Shown here one piece after another: positions 34,809 to 44,063 of a stretch of 57,658 bases of DNA; the first letter of the stretch is position 1, and each line of letters begins with the position of its first letter. The notes beneath the pieces were generated by a model. It was not told the DNA's origin. It saw only the letters and a list, made by a program, of their open reading frames with translations, and ran no database searches. Location: positions 225 through 57,882 of the forward strand of contig PLAH01000123.1 of assembly GCA_003134045.1 (NCBI GenBank), read 5' to 3'. The position numbers were made by a program, and so were the translations under genes. Origin of the DNA: Gammaproteobacteria bacterium. Lineage in GTDB: Bacteria; Pseudomonadota; Gammaproteobacteria; Steroidobacterales; Steroidobacteraceae.

Positions 34809-35642
34809 ATGACTCTCTCCGTGACTCGCCTCACCCCCACCATCGGCGCCGTCGTCGAAGGCATTCAAATCGGCGAGCCGCTGAGCGACGCCGCTGTCGA
34901 CGCCATCGATCGAGCGCTGGTCGATCATCACGTGCTGTTCTTCCGGGACCAAGTAGTGACCCCCGCACAGCATCGCGACTTCGCGTCGCGCTTCGGCGAA
35001 CTGCACATCCACCCGATCTATCCCAGTCACGCCGAGGCCCCCGAAGTGATCGTGCTCGACACCGACCTCGTCGACCTCCAGGACAATGCGATCTGGCATA
35101 CCGACGTGACCTTCACCGCAGCACCTCCGATGGGCGGCGTGCTGGTCGCACGCATGTTGCCGCAGCACGGCGGCGATACCTTGTGGGCGAGCTCGATCGC
35201 CGCGTTCGAAGCGTTGTCGGCGCCGATGCAGCAATTCCTGCAAGGACTGACGGCCACGCACAACATCGCCCAATCCTTTCCCGCCGAACGGTTCGCGATG
35301 ACGGCGCAAGCGCAGGAGCGGCTGGAAAAGGCGAAGCGCGACAACCCGCCGGTGTCGCATCCCGTGATTCGCACGCACCCCGTGTCCGGCCGCAAGGGGC
35401 TGTTCGTGCAAGACGGGTTCACCACCCACATCAACGAACTGACCGGACCCGAGAGCCGCGCGCTGCTCACGTTCCTGTATGCCCACGCGACCAAGCCTGA
35501 GTTCGTGGTCAGGTGGCGCTGGCGATTGGGCGACGTGGCGTTTTGGGACAATCGCGTTACGCAACACTACGCCACGGACGACTATCGGCCCGCCCGGCGC
35601 GTCATGAATCGCGCCACCATCATCGGGGATCGACCGTTCTAG
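34809..35642 (+). CDS. TauD/TfdA-family Fe(II)/2-oxoglutarate dioxygenase
   Basis: This 277-residue enzyme carries the facial triad His97-X-Asp99 (IWHTDVTF) and His253 (TQHYATDDY), with the 2-oxoglutarate-binding Arg in the RPARRVMNR segment. Family members hydroxylate taurine, alkyl sulfates, phenoxyacetates or betaines. The specific substrate is not deducible here. It faces the Rieske oxygenase convergently with about 50 bases between stops, and both appear to carry the shared upstream module. Start chosen at the ATG after TTATC; a weak AGGAC lies upstream. Confidence 0.9.
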   Translation: MTLSVTRLTPTIGAVVEGIQIGEPLSDAAVDAIDRALVDHHVLFFRDQVVTPAQHRDFASRFGELHIHPIYPSHAEAPEVIVLDTDLVDLQDNAIWHTDVTFTAAPPMGGVLVARMLPQHGGDTLWASSIAAFEALSAPMQQFLQGLTATHNIAQSFPAERFAMTAQAQERLEKAKRDNPPVSHPVIRTHPVSGRKGLFVQDGFTTHINELTGPESRALLTFLYAHATKPEFVVRWRWRLGDVAFWDNRVTQHYATDDYRPARRVMNRATIIGDRPF

Positions 35643-35694
35643 TCGCGGCCTTCGCCGTATTGAGCGCCCCAAGGCGGCGCCCGGGGCGGTCTCC

Positions 35695-36945
35695 TCAGGC
35701 GCCGTTCATGTCCTCGAGCAGCCGCTCCTCGAGATGCGTGCAGTACCAGTCCACGAATTGCGTGACCCCGTCCTCATGCACCGGCGAATACGGCGCGGGA
35801 TCATAGGCGGGCGAATTCACGCCAATTTGATTTTCCTGGCAGACGCGGCGGTCCTCGTCGTTGGTCGCCAGCCAGACTTCGGTGAGCCGTTTGACGTCGT
35901 AGTCGACGCCTTCGACGGCATCCTTGTGCACCAGCCATTTGGTCGTCAGCTGGGTCGTGGTCGCCGTCAACGGCAGCATTCGAAACGTCGTGGCATGGTC
36001 GGCCATGATGTGATTCCACGTCGTCGGGAAATGGAACAGCAACAAGGTGCCGATGTCGCGCTCGGTGATCGTGTCGGTCAATGGCCGGCTCACGGCCGCC
36101 TGGCCGTCCATGGTGTAACAAGTCATGCCCTCGATCAACGGATAGCGGGTGGTGCGATACTGACCGTCGGCGGAGATTTGAAATTTGCTCGGTAAGCCGA
36201 TGGATTCCCAGTGCGCCCACTTGGCGGCGATGCGCGGATTGCTGAAGCCGCCGTCCACGCCCGTGATGGTGGGATCTTCCGGAAAGGTGCGAATCAGCTC
36301 AGGATGATTGGCCGCGCAGTGGTAGCACTCGCGATTGTTCTCCCAGACGAGTTTCCAGTTCGCGTTCTCCACGATGGTGATTTCGAACGCCACTTTGGTT
36401 TCGTGCAGCTTGTGCGGCAGGAAATACGGGTCGAGCTGCTTGCGCACGGGCTCGAAGTCCGGCGCGACTCTGGCGACGCAAACGAAAATGTAACCACCCA
36501 CGCTCGCACAATGCACCGGCTTCAGGCCGTACTTGGTTTTGTCGAAGGTGCTGCCCATGTCGCGGGCGGCGATCAAGCGGCCGTCGAGAGCATAAGTCCA
36601 CTGGTGATAGGGGCACACCAGCCGGGCGGAGCTACCGTGCTCATCCGAACATATACGGGAACCTCGGTGCCGGCACGAATTGTGAAACGCACGCAACCCA
36701 CCATCGCGGTCGCGCACGACGATTACCGGATACTCGCCGATCTGTACCGTCAGATAACTGCCGGTGGTCGGCACTTCGCAGTCGTGACCGACGAACAGCC
36801 AGTCGCGATACCAGATCAAGTCGAGATCGACCTGGAAGTCGTCGGGGCTGGTGTAGAAATCCCGCTCCAACGCAGTGGCGGGCTTGCGGTTGCGCAGGCG
36901 CGCCAACATCTCCTCGCGGGCAGTCAAAACGGGTCGAGCGTTCAT
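35695..36945 (-). CDS. Rieske non-heme iron oxygenase, alpha subunit (GbcA-like)
   Basis: This 416-residue protein has a Rieske [2Fe-2S] centre, Cys91-X-His93 and Cys111-X2-His114 (CRHRGS and CPYHQW). The mononuclear iron site shows ENNRECYHCAANH with His209 and His214. It resembles the oxygenase component of glycine-betaine, stachydrine or carnitine monooxygenases, which remove an N-methyl group as formaldehyde. The matching ferredoxin-reductase subunit (GbcB type) is not in the window. Nearby DMGDH-like and sarcosine oxidase genes support an N-demethylation role, though other aromatic substrates are possible. Confidence 0.85.
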   Translation of the reverse strand: MNARPVLTAREEMLARLRNRKPATALERDFYTSPDDFQVDLDLIWYRDWLFVGHDCEVPTTGSYLTVQIGEYPVIVVRDRDGGLRAFHNSCRHRGSRICSDEHGSSARLVCPYHQWTYALDGRLIAARDMGSTFDKTKYGLKPVHCASVGGYIFVCVARVAPDFEPVRKQLDPYFLPHKLHETKVAFEITIVENANWKLVWENNRECYHCAANHPELIRTFPEDPTITGVDGGFSNPRIAAKWAHWESIGLPSKFQISADGQYRTTRYPLIEGMTCYTMDGQAAVSRPLTDTITERDIGTLLLFHFPTTWNHIMADHATTFRMLPLTATTTQLTTKWLVHKDAVEGVDYDVKRLTEVWLATNDEDRRVCQENQIGVNSPAYDPAPYSPVHEDGVTQFVDWYCTHLEERLLEDMNGA

Positions 36946-36983
36946 AACGTGTTCCTGGTTTTCACCTGGTTTTCAGATGCTTA

Positions 36984-37048
36984 TAAGATAGCAACAATCG
37001 TGCTCCGCCCATTGCTCCGAAGCGACGTTTTCGACAATATAAACGACA
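36984..37048 (-). promoter_or_regulatory. possible weaker copy of the shared 65-bp module (Rieske gene)
   Basis: Read on the minus strand from 37048, TGTCG falls at module positions 1-5, TCGCTT at 24-29, AGCA at 33-36 and GCTA at 57-60, the same register as copy 2, with about 24 of 65 identities. The Rieske start is 38 bases further on, similar to the spacing in copy 3. A second TGTCG follows 12 bases after the first. The match is only modestly above chance. Confidence 0.35.
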
Positions 37049-37104
37049 GCGGATCTCAAGCGCGTTTATTGCGGCCGCCCTCAATTCGAAGGAATCACGA
37101 GACT

Positions 37105-39126
37105 ATGGCGGCGCGGCGAACCGATGGAATTCTCAAATGGCAGATGCTTGGTTTGGGCCTGCTCGGCTTGGGCGCCGCGGCATTTCCCACGGCGTCCCCG
37201 GGGCACGTCAATCCTTGGCCGGATACCTCGACCCGGGCGGCGGACCGCCGGCTGCGGGTGGGGTCGGTGGACCTGCACGCGTGCGGCGAGGCCAAGGCAT
37301 TCTGTGGCCGCATCGAGCGAGTTCTCGATCCCACCGGCGCGGTTCCCGGCACGCTGTCCGTCCTCTTCGAATTCTATCCGCATGCGGGTCGGGGCAAGTC
37401 CTTAGGCACGCTGGTGGCCACCGAAGGCGGACCGGGCTATCCGGCCACCGAGTCCCGCGATGAATATCTGACGTTATTCGAGCCCTTGATGAAGGATCAC
37501 GACGTCGTGATTATGGACAATCGCGGCACGGGCCGATCCGGCGCCGTCGATTGTCCTGCATTGCAGACGGGCGATCGATGGACGGTCGAATCGGTCGCCG
37601 CGTGCGGCGAGTCGTTGGGGCCGCGCGTCTCGCTCTACAGCACCGCGTACGCCGCCGACGACCTGGCGGCGGTCCTGGAAGCGCTCCGCGTCCGCAAAAT
37701 CGATCTGTACGGCGATTCGTACGGCACGTATTTCGAGCAGGTGTTTGCGCTACGACATCCCGACGCACTACGCTCCATCGTCCTGGATGGCGCTTACCCC
37801 ATGAACGGTTCGGACTACGCGTGGTATCCGACGTACGCGCCGGCCATGCGCGCCAAGTTCAACACCGCCTGCGAGCGCTCGGCGCCGTGCGCCGCCCTGC
37901 CCGGCTCGTCGATCGACCATGTCATGCCGGCTCTCGAGCGGCTGCGGGCCGCTCCGTTCACGGCGCACGCCCACGATGTCGACGGCAAGGAGCTGACTTT
38001 TCGCGCCGATGCCACGCAACTCGCCATCGTCATGTATGGCAGCGCGCCCACGCTCACCACCGCGCGCGAGGTCGACGCCGCGGCCCGGGCGTTCGCTCTA
38101 CACGACGACGTTCCACTGCTGCGCTTGATGGCGGAAACCGCCTCGGCCGTGGACTCGCGCGATCCGACCGCCGATCCGACCAAGTGGAGCGCGGGCTTGG
38201 CCGCCGCGGTCATGTGCCATGATCCTGCGCAGATATTCGACATGCGCCTGACTCCTGCGGAGCGCATCGAAGATCGAGATCGCGCGGTGGCCGAGCGCAA
38301 GCGCGCCTTTCCGGACACGTACGCGCCGTTCACCATCGATGAATACCGGGCCATGCCGCTCGACTATAGTTTCCTGGATCAATGCGTGGGCTGGCCGGTC
38401 GCGCCGCCCGGCCAGCCGGCCTCACCCGTGGGCGTCGACGCCGTGTATCCGGACATTCCCGCACTCATTATTTCGGGGGATCTCGACAACATGACCACCA
38501 TGGCGGATGGCGCCGCCGTGGCCGCGGCCTTCAAGCACGGGGTCCAGGTGCGCATCGCCAACAGTTTTCACGTCAACGCCCTGCCGCATGCGCGCAGCGC
38601 CTGCGCGGCAGGCATCGTGCGGGCATTCATGAGGACCGCAACGGTCGGTGACACATCCTGCGCATCGCAGGTGCCGCCGCTGCGGCTGGTACCGCGTTTC
38701 GCACGCCGCGCCGAAGAACTCGACCCCGCCAAGGGCGAGCCAGGCAACCAGGCGAATCGTGCGCAATTGCGAATGATCGCTGCCGCGGTACTCACCGAGG
38801 GCGACCTTCTCGCGCGAGTGCCCAGCAACGCCTCCGGGGAGGGTTACGGACTGCGAGGCGGAACTTACCACATCGTGCGCGACGGCAACGCCATTCACCT
38901 GACCTTGGACCGCGTGCGCTGGGTCGACGATCTGGCGGTCAGCGGCACCATCGACCGGCCTGCCGCCCGGGAGGGAGTCGTGCGCGCGACACTTCGATTG
39001 TCAGCGAACGATGGCACGACTGGCCGGGTGACCGTGCGCTGGCTCGAAGGCAGCGAGGCGGCTCTCGCGCGCATTTCCGGCACCGTCGCCCACACGAAAG
39101 TCCTAGCCCAAACCCTGGCACCGTAA
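37105..39126 (+). CDS. secreted alpha/beta hydrolase, tripeptidyl-aminopeptidase-like
   Basis: This 673-residue protein has an N-terminal hydrophobic signal (WQMLGLGLLGLGAAAFPTA). The alpha/beta-hydrolase core shows an oxyanion region DNRGTGRSG near 138, the nucleophile Ser205 in GDSYGT, an acid in ISGDLDNMTT, and His in NSFHVNAL. The Cys-rich cap and the TAP-like C-terminal part match secreted mycelial tripeptidyl aminopeptidases and proline iminopeptidase relatives. AAGGAA precedes the ATG at 37105; a longer frame upstream is antisense to the Rieske gene. It would cleave short peptides in the periplasm. Confidence 0.85.
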   Translation: MAARRTDGILKWQMLGLGLLGLGAAAFPTASPGHVNPWPDTSTRAADRRLRVGSVDLHACGEAKAFCGRIERVLDPTGAVPGTLSVLFEFYPHAGRGKSLGTLVATEGGPGYPATESRDEYLTLFEPLMKDHDVVIMDNRGTGRSGAVDCPALQTGDRWTVESVAACGESLGPRVSLYSTAYAADDLAAVLEALRVRKIDLYGDSYGTYFEQVFALRHPDALRSIVLDGAYPMNGSDYAWYPTYAPAMRAKFNTACERSAPCAALPGSSIDHVMPALERLRAAPFTAHAHDVDGKELTFRADATQLAIVMYGSAPTLTTAREVDAAARAFALHDDVPLLRLMAETASAVDSRDPTADPTKWSAGLAAAVMCHDPAQIFDMRLTPAERIEDRDRAVAERKRAFPDTYAPFTIDEYRAMPLDYSFLDQCVGWPVAPPGQPASPVGVDAVYPDIPALIISGDLDNMTTMADGAAVAAAFKHGVQVRIANSFHVNALPHARSACAAGIVRAFMRTATVGDTSCASQVPPLRLVPRFARRAEELDPAKGEPGNQANRAQLRMIAAAVLTEGDLLARVPSNASGEGYGLRGGTYHIVRDGNAIHLTLDRVRWVDDLAVSGTIDRPAAREGVVRATLRLSANDGTTGRVTVRWLEGSEAALARISGTVAHTKVLAQTLAP

Positions 39127-39144
39127 ATCGTGGCAACGTGATGT

Positions 39145-39194
39145 TGACCGGTTCGAACACCGGCGGGTCGGCGCTATACCCCCGCAACCGGTCA
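39145..39194. terminator. inverted repeat between convergent hydrolase and S9 genes
   Basis: TGACCGGTT (39145-39153) and AACCGGTCA (39186-39194) form a perfect 9-bp stem around a 32-base loop, in the short gap between two convergent genes. It could act as a bidirectional terminator, although no T tract is present. Confidence 0.4.
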
Positions 39195-39214
39195 GATTCG
39201 CCGTGCCGAGGGTA

Positions 39215-41335
39215 CTACTGCTGCGGCACGTAGCGATCCAACCACCCCGACATCTGCTCGGCAAGATCCTTGACGAAGCTCGGACGCGTGAAGACATGGT
39301 GCTGGTCCGGGTAGATGACGAGCCGCGCCGGCACCCCCAAGGTGCGCAGCGCCTGGTACATCTGCTCGCCGCCGCTGACCGGCACATTGAAATCCTTCGT
39401 GCCGCCCATGAACAGCGTGGGCGTATGAATGCGGTCCGCGTGGAAGAACGGGTAGGACACCTTGAGCCAGAGGGCGGTGTCTTTCCACGGCGGCGCCAAT
39501 TCGTTGTTGTATTGCAGAATGTATTGATCGGTCCCGTAGGTCGACAGCTGGTTGCCGCTGCCCGCCCCGCTGATCGCCGCTTTGAAGCGCCGGTCGCTCG
39601 CGATGGTGTAGTCGGTCAGTATGCCACCGTAGCTCCAGCCGCCGACCGCGAGCCGATCCTTGTCGGCAATTCCTTGGGCGACCAGATAGTCCACGCCGGC
39701 GAGTAGATCCTCGACTTCCTTGTGGCCCCAGTCGGCCGCGATGGCCTTGGCGTACGCCGATCCGCGGCCGCTGCCGCCGCGATAATTGACGCGGAGCACG
39801 ATGAAGCCTTTGGCGGCGAACATTTGCGGCTCGAATTGGTAGCCATCGAGAGCCAGGGAGTGTTCGTCCTGCCCGTTGGGTCCGCCGTGGATCCACAGCA
39901 CCGTCGGATATTTCTTGCCCGCCTCGAACCCGGGCGGCTTGACGATCAGGCCGTGAACCTCCGTGCCGCCCGTGCTGCGGAAGCGAATGTCCTCCACGCT
40001 GCCGAGCTTGACCTCGCCCAAGAACGCGTCGTTGTGCCCGGTGAGCTTGCGAAGCTCGCCGCCCTCGAGTGCATAGACTTCGGCCAGCGCCGCATCGGTG
40101 GATTGCAGCAGCGCCGTATGACCGGCGCTCGAGGACACCGAGGACACGACGAACGGGCCTGGCCGCCCCTCACGCGTAATCGCACCGCTGGCGAGATCCA
40201 CTCGCGCAAGGTATTCCGTGCCGTCATCCTCGACGGTGATGGCGATCGCCGCGGCACTGCTGAAGGCGTATGACATGACCGCGCGATCGAGCTTGTCGGT
40301 GAGCGCGCGGGGCGTGCCGCCGGCCGCGGCCACGACGAACAACCGATCTTGGGCATATGCATTGAACTTGGGCTCGATGCCCTCAAAATACGCGATCAGG
40401 CCTCCGTCCGGACTCCAGGCGATCTTCTGCGTGTTGGGTGCAGACGGACGCACCAGGGCGTGCGGCAGCGCACCGATCCGGGCATCGATGAGTTCGATGT
40501 CCTCCCGGCCGTCCGGATCGGTTCCTTTCTCGTGCGTTCTGACGAAGGCGATTCGGCTGCCGTCCGGCGACCACGCCGGCAACTGTTCGTTGAACGCGGC
40601 ATCGGCCGTGAGGGCGTCGGTGCGGCCGCTGTCCACATCGTAAATGAACAAATGACGGCCTTGGCCGGCCCCCAAATAGCCTTCGTGATCCTCTTTGAAG
40701 TGCAGGTCATCGATGACGATGGGTTTCGGGGATTTCTTCGCGCCATTCGCCGCCGCGGCGGCACCACCGTTCGCGGCGTTCGAAGGGGCGGCAGCACCCG
40801 CGGCGCCCGCGACTTTCGCGGGGTCGTTGGCCGCCGGAGCAGCGGTGGCCGCGGCCGGCGCAACCTCGTCGTGCTGCATCACGACCGCCAGGCGTTTCCC
40901 ATCCGGCGACCAAGCGTAATCGCTCACGTCGCCGTTCATGGTCAGTGGCCGTGCAGCGCCGCCGCGCCGGTCGAGCAGCCTCAGCCGGCCGTTCTCCGAA
41001 TCCTCCGCCACGTTAAGGAACGCGAGATAGCGGCCGTCGGGACTCCAGCGGGGCTTTTCGGTGCCGTCCGCCGCGCCGGTCAGCGGCAACCGCTGCTTCC
41101 CGTCCCAACTCACCATCCAGATGGCGCTGCGCGCTTCGTCGGTGTCGCGATCGTTCGTGGTGAGCACGTAGGCGACCCACGCGCCGTCCGGGGAGACCTG
41201 CGGATCGCTCACGTCCTGAACGCCGTAGAAATCCTCGGGCGTCAACGTGTGGCGCGCCGGGGTACCGGCGGCAAGCGCATGAACCGCGCATGACGACAGC
41301 AACAGTCCCGCGATGGATTTGTAGAACACGCTCAT
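39215..41335 (-). CDS. S9-family prolyl oligopeptidase (secreted)
   Basis: This 706-residue serine peptidase has a signal peptide (SIAGLLLSSCAVHALAAG) and an N-terminal beta-propeller with repeated SPDG motifs. An alanine-rich insert lies near residues 165-205, and the catalytic domain is C-terminal. Triad residues are Ser568 (GGWSYGG), Asp648 (GGTKDFNVP) and most likely His680 (DQHHVF). The ATG at 41335 has GAGGA just upstream and starts the signal; an 11-residue longer frame is less likely. It begins 25 bases after the TonB receptor 3 stop, so it is probably in the same operon and processes peptides reaching the periplasm. Confidence 0.92.
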   Translation of the reverse strand: MSVFYKSIAGLLLSSCAVHALAAGTPARHTLTPEDFYGVQDVSDPQVSPDGAWVAYVLTTNDRDTDEARSAIWMVSWDGKQRLPLTGAADGTEKPRWSPDGRYLAFLNVAEDSENGRLRLLDRRGGAARPLTMNGDVSDYAWSPDGKRLAVVMQHDEVAPAAATAAPAANDPAKVAGAAGAAAPSNAANGGAAAAANGAKKSPKPIVIDDLHFKEDHEGYLGAGQGRHLFIYDVDSGRTDALTADAAFNEQLPAWSPDGSRIAFVRTHEKGTDPDGREDIELIDARIGALPHALVRPSAPNTQKIAWSPDGGLIAYFEGIEPKFNAYAQDRLFVVAAAGGTPRALTDKLDRAVMSYAFSSAAAIAITVEDDGTEYLARVDLASGAITREGRPGPFVVSSVSSSAGHTALLQSTDAALAEVYALEGGELRKLTGHNDAFLGEVKLGSVEDIRFRSTGGTEVHGLIVKPPGFEAGKKYPTVLWIHGGPNGQDEHSLALDGYQFEPQMFAAKGFIVLRVNYRGGSGRGSAYAKAIAADWGHKEVEDLLAGVDYLVAQGIADKDRLAVGGWSYGGILTDYTIASDRRFKAAISGAGSGNQLSTYGTDQYILQYNNELAPPWKDTALWLKVSYPFFHADRIHTPTLFMGGTKDFNVPVSGGEQMYQALRTLGVPARLVIYPDQHHVFTRPSFVKDLAEQMSGWLDRYVPQQ

Positions 41336-41360
41336 TGGTCCTCTGCTCCCGGCTCGCAAA

Positions 41361-43846
41361 CTATTCACCCTTGCCGCCGAATCGATAAGATAGCCTTGCC
41401 CCGAACACCCGTGGCTCGCTCACCGTCTGGCGCAGGTCGAAGTTGCCCTCGTTGGTGTAGATCACCGCATTCTTGTTCGCGAGGTTGGTGATGTAGAGTT
41501 CCGTCATCCAATGGGAGTCGACCTGACTGAACCCAAAACGCAGATTCATGATGGAATAGCCCGGCTGCAGGACGTGCGGCAGGCCATTCGAGCCGTCCGC
41601 CTGCAGGGTGTTCCACATGTCCCCCTTGTGCGAGATGTCGTACTGCACGTAGCCGTGAAGCGCATCCTTGATCGGGGCTTCATAGCGCGCGTTCGCAGCC
41701 CAGCTGAAATAAGGGACGTAGGGCAGGCGTTCGCCGGGTGCCACCTGAAAGTTCGCGTTGTAGTAGTGGTCGGTGGAGACCCGTGAGTCGTTGTAGCTGC
41801 CCGAGAATTCCATGCTCAACGCCTGTGTCGCCTGATACTTCACGTCGGTCTCCATGCCATAGACCCGGGCATCGCCGATATTGGCGTTGAAGCTGCCCGA
41901 GGCGCAGATGGCCGGGTCGAATATCAGCGACTGCAGGTTCTTCCACGGCATGTAGTAGAGGGCGCCGTCGACGATCAAACGCTTGTCGAGCATCGTGGAC
42001 TTCCAGCCGATCTCGTAGTTGGTGAGGGTATCCGGCGTGAATTGCGCCGGAGCCCCGTTCTTGGTGCACGGGGTTGGAAGGCCGCCGTTGACACCGCCGT
42101 CGCGGAACCCTTGCGCGGCATTGGCATACACCAGCAGCCCGTCCAACACCTTGTAACTGACCACGGCCTTGCTGTTCCATTTGTGGGAGGAGCCCGGCGC
42201 TTCGGTCACATACTCCGGTGAGAACCAAAATCCCCCGTACTGGCTGGTGTTGAAACTCGAGTGAAAGTGCACTGTCCCCGCCTCGACATGCAGACGGGGG
42301 GTGATGTCATAGCCAAGATTGGCGAATTCCGTCGTTTGCAGATAATCGGTGCGCGCCTGGTAGCTGTACCAATCGTCGGGCTGCGGAGGCAGCCCTGTTT
42401 GTCCGTAATAGGAGGCGTACGCCTGCCACTGCTGCCCCGCGGTCTGCAGTCCCGGCATGTGAAAGTAGTCGCTGTAGATGTCGCGCGTCTTCTCCCAGTA
42501 GGTGCCGACCAGCCAGTGGAAAGGACCGCCCTCCTTCGATTGCAGGCGCAGCTCGTTCGACCAGCGATCGACATGTTGAATGTAGTCGTAGGACAGGGTG
42601 GGTACCTTGCAGCCGCTGAAGCCCCCCCGTTGATCGGGTCCGTCAGGCAATCGAACGCCTGGCGGGCCGTCGCGTTGAGCGTACCCGTGTTGACGTACTG
42701 CATGTACTCCGAGTACTCGTTCACCGTTCGATCATCTTGCGCCCAGTACGTGCTCGCGTAGACCAGATCACCGATGCCCACGTCGCCCTCCAGATGGAAA
42801 TCCAAGGTCTTCGTGTAGAACTGCTTGGATTCCGGGCCAAAGCGATCCACGTTGTGGGAACCGAGAGAGCGTACCGGGCCGTTGACCAGGTTGCCGCCGG
42901 CATCGACCGCGCCGCCGATGGTCGGATCCTGGTCCCACGCGCCGTGCGTGAGTTCGCGCTGGTAGCTGTAGGTCAACGAGGCTTTCCAGCCGTCCGCAAT
43001 GACTTGACCGAGGGCGATCCGGGCGCCCGTCACCTTCTCCACGTTGTAGTTCTTCCCCGACCACTGCGAATTGTTCGACACCGTGCCGTTCACCCAATTG
43101 CGGGTGGTGTTCAGATTGTTGATGTATCCGCCGTGGTAGTCGCTGAACGCGGAAATACGCAGCGCCGTCCAGTCGGCGATGAGGGGGATGTTGATGAACC
43201 CCTCCACCGTGCCGTTGTGGCTGCCGGACTCGACCTTGCCGCCGTCGACGTCGATGCCGGCGCTGAACGCCTTGGGGTCGGGCTTGTTGGTGATGAAACG
43301 CAACGCGCCGGCCATGGCGCCGGCGCCGAACGTCGTCCCCTGCGGACCGTTGAGCACTTCGATTTGCGCAATGTCGTACAGATGAAGGTCGGGCGTGGTG
43401 CCGTAGTAATTCATCGACATGTCGTCGAGCAGGAAGGCGGTGGAGGCGGTGTTGGCGTAGCTCGGGTTGCTGCCGTCGGATACGCCGCGCATCACGAACG
43501 TCTGCGTACCGGGACCGGCGCTCACGAACGAAATGGACGGAGTGCGGCTCGCGTAGTCTTCGAATTGCGAGATGGCGAGATTCTGAAGGTCCTTGCTCGT
43601 AAAGACGTCGATGCTGACCGGTACGTCCTGCAGGTTTTCGGTGCGCTTGCGGGCGGTGACCACGACCTCTTCCAAGGTGACATCGCCGGGGGCTTCCACC
43701 GCCGATGCCGGCGCCACGTGCATGGCCGCGGAACTCGACAACGTCGCCGCGATCGCGAGAGCGAGCCTGGAGCGCGACATGGCGGGCGTGGCGAGCGCTT
43801 GACGGCATGAGGACTCGGCCGCGGAACGTGCCGCAATTCTGCGCAT
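41361..43846 (-). pseudogene. TonB-dependent receptor 3, frameshifted in a 7-G run
   Basis: The N-terminal frame (43846 to about 42628) has a long leader ending near HVAPASA, a TonB-box-like LEEVVVTARKR, and the plug motif IEVLNGPQGTTFGAGAMAG. It runs out of family sequence after DCLTDPINGG. The next frame continues smoothly (FSGCKVPTLSYDYIQHVDRW) to the end at 41361 with a barrel terminus (FGARLSYRF). The switch falls exactly at seven consecutive C on the plus strand (42622-42628); six would restore one frame of about 828 codons. It is a pseudogene, a slippage-variable gene or a sequencing error. The start is supported by AGGGG upstream of the ATG at 43846. Confidence 0.82.
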
Positions 43847-43877
43847 CGCATCATCCCCTATTATTTAATACGTCCCT

Positions 43878-43934
43878 GCATGCCAAGGCATGCGCTCCAT
43901 CCCGATCATGTCTTGCCAAGGCGCAGCCTGTCAA
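43878..43934 (-). promoter_or_regulatory. promoter with palindrome upstream of TonB receptor 3
   Basis: On the minus strand TTGACA (43934-43929) is followed 18 bases later by CATGAT (43910-43905), a fair sigma70 promoter. Downstream, GCATGCC-AA-GGCATGC (43878-43893) is a perfect inverted repeat that could be an operator near the transcription start. Confidence 0.5.
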
Positions 43935-44063
43935 TGATTTAAGTGGGTCGAGCTGATCGAGTGTTCAATAGACGCACAGCGGGCACAACTGCGGCGGGCC
44001 GGCGTGCCATCTCCGGTGCGTACGAACGCCGGCGCGCACCTTTGCGCGCGGCCGATTCCATGC

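Noticed and set aside
34780..34812. 10-codon GTG mini-ORF overlapping the TauD start
   Set aside because: It follows CTAAGCTC at a spacing similar to the starts in copies 1 and 2, but it is too short to separate from chance and has no ribosome-binding site.
39103..39387. Ser/Arg-rich minus-strand ORF at the convergent hydrolase/S9 junction
   Set aside because: It overlaps the end of the S9 peptidase gene in another frame and the intergenic stem, with no start signal and biased composition.
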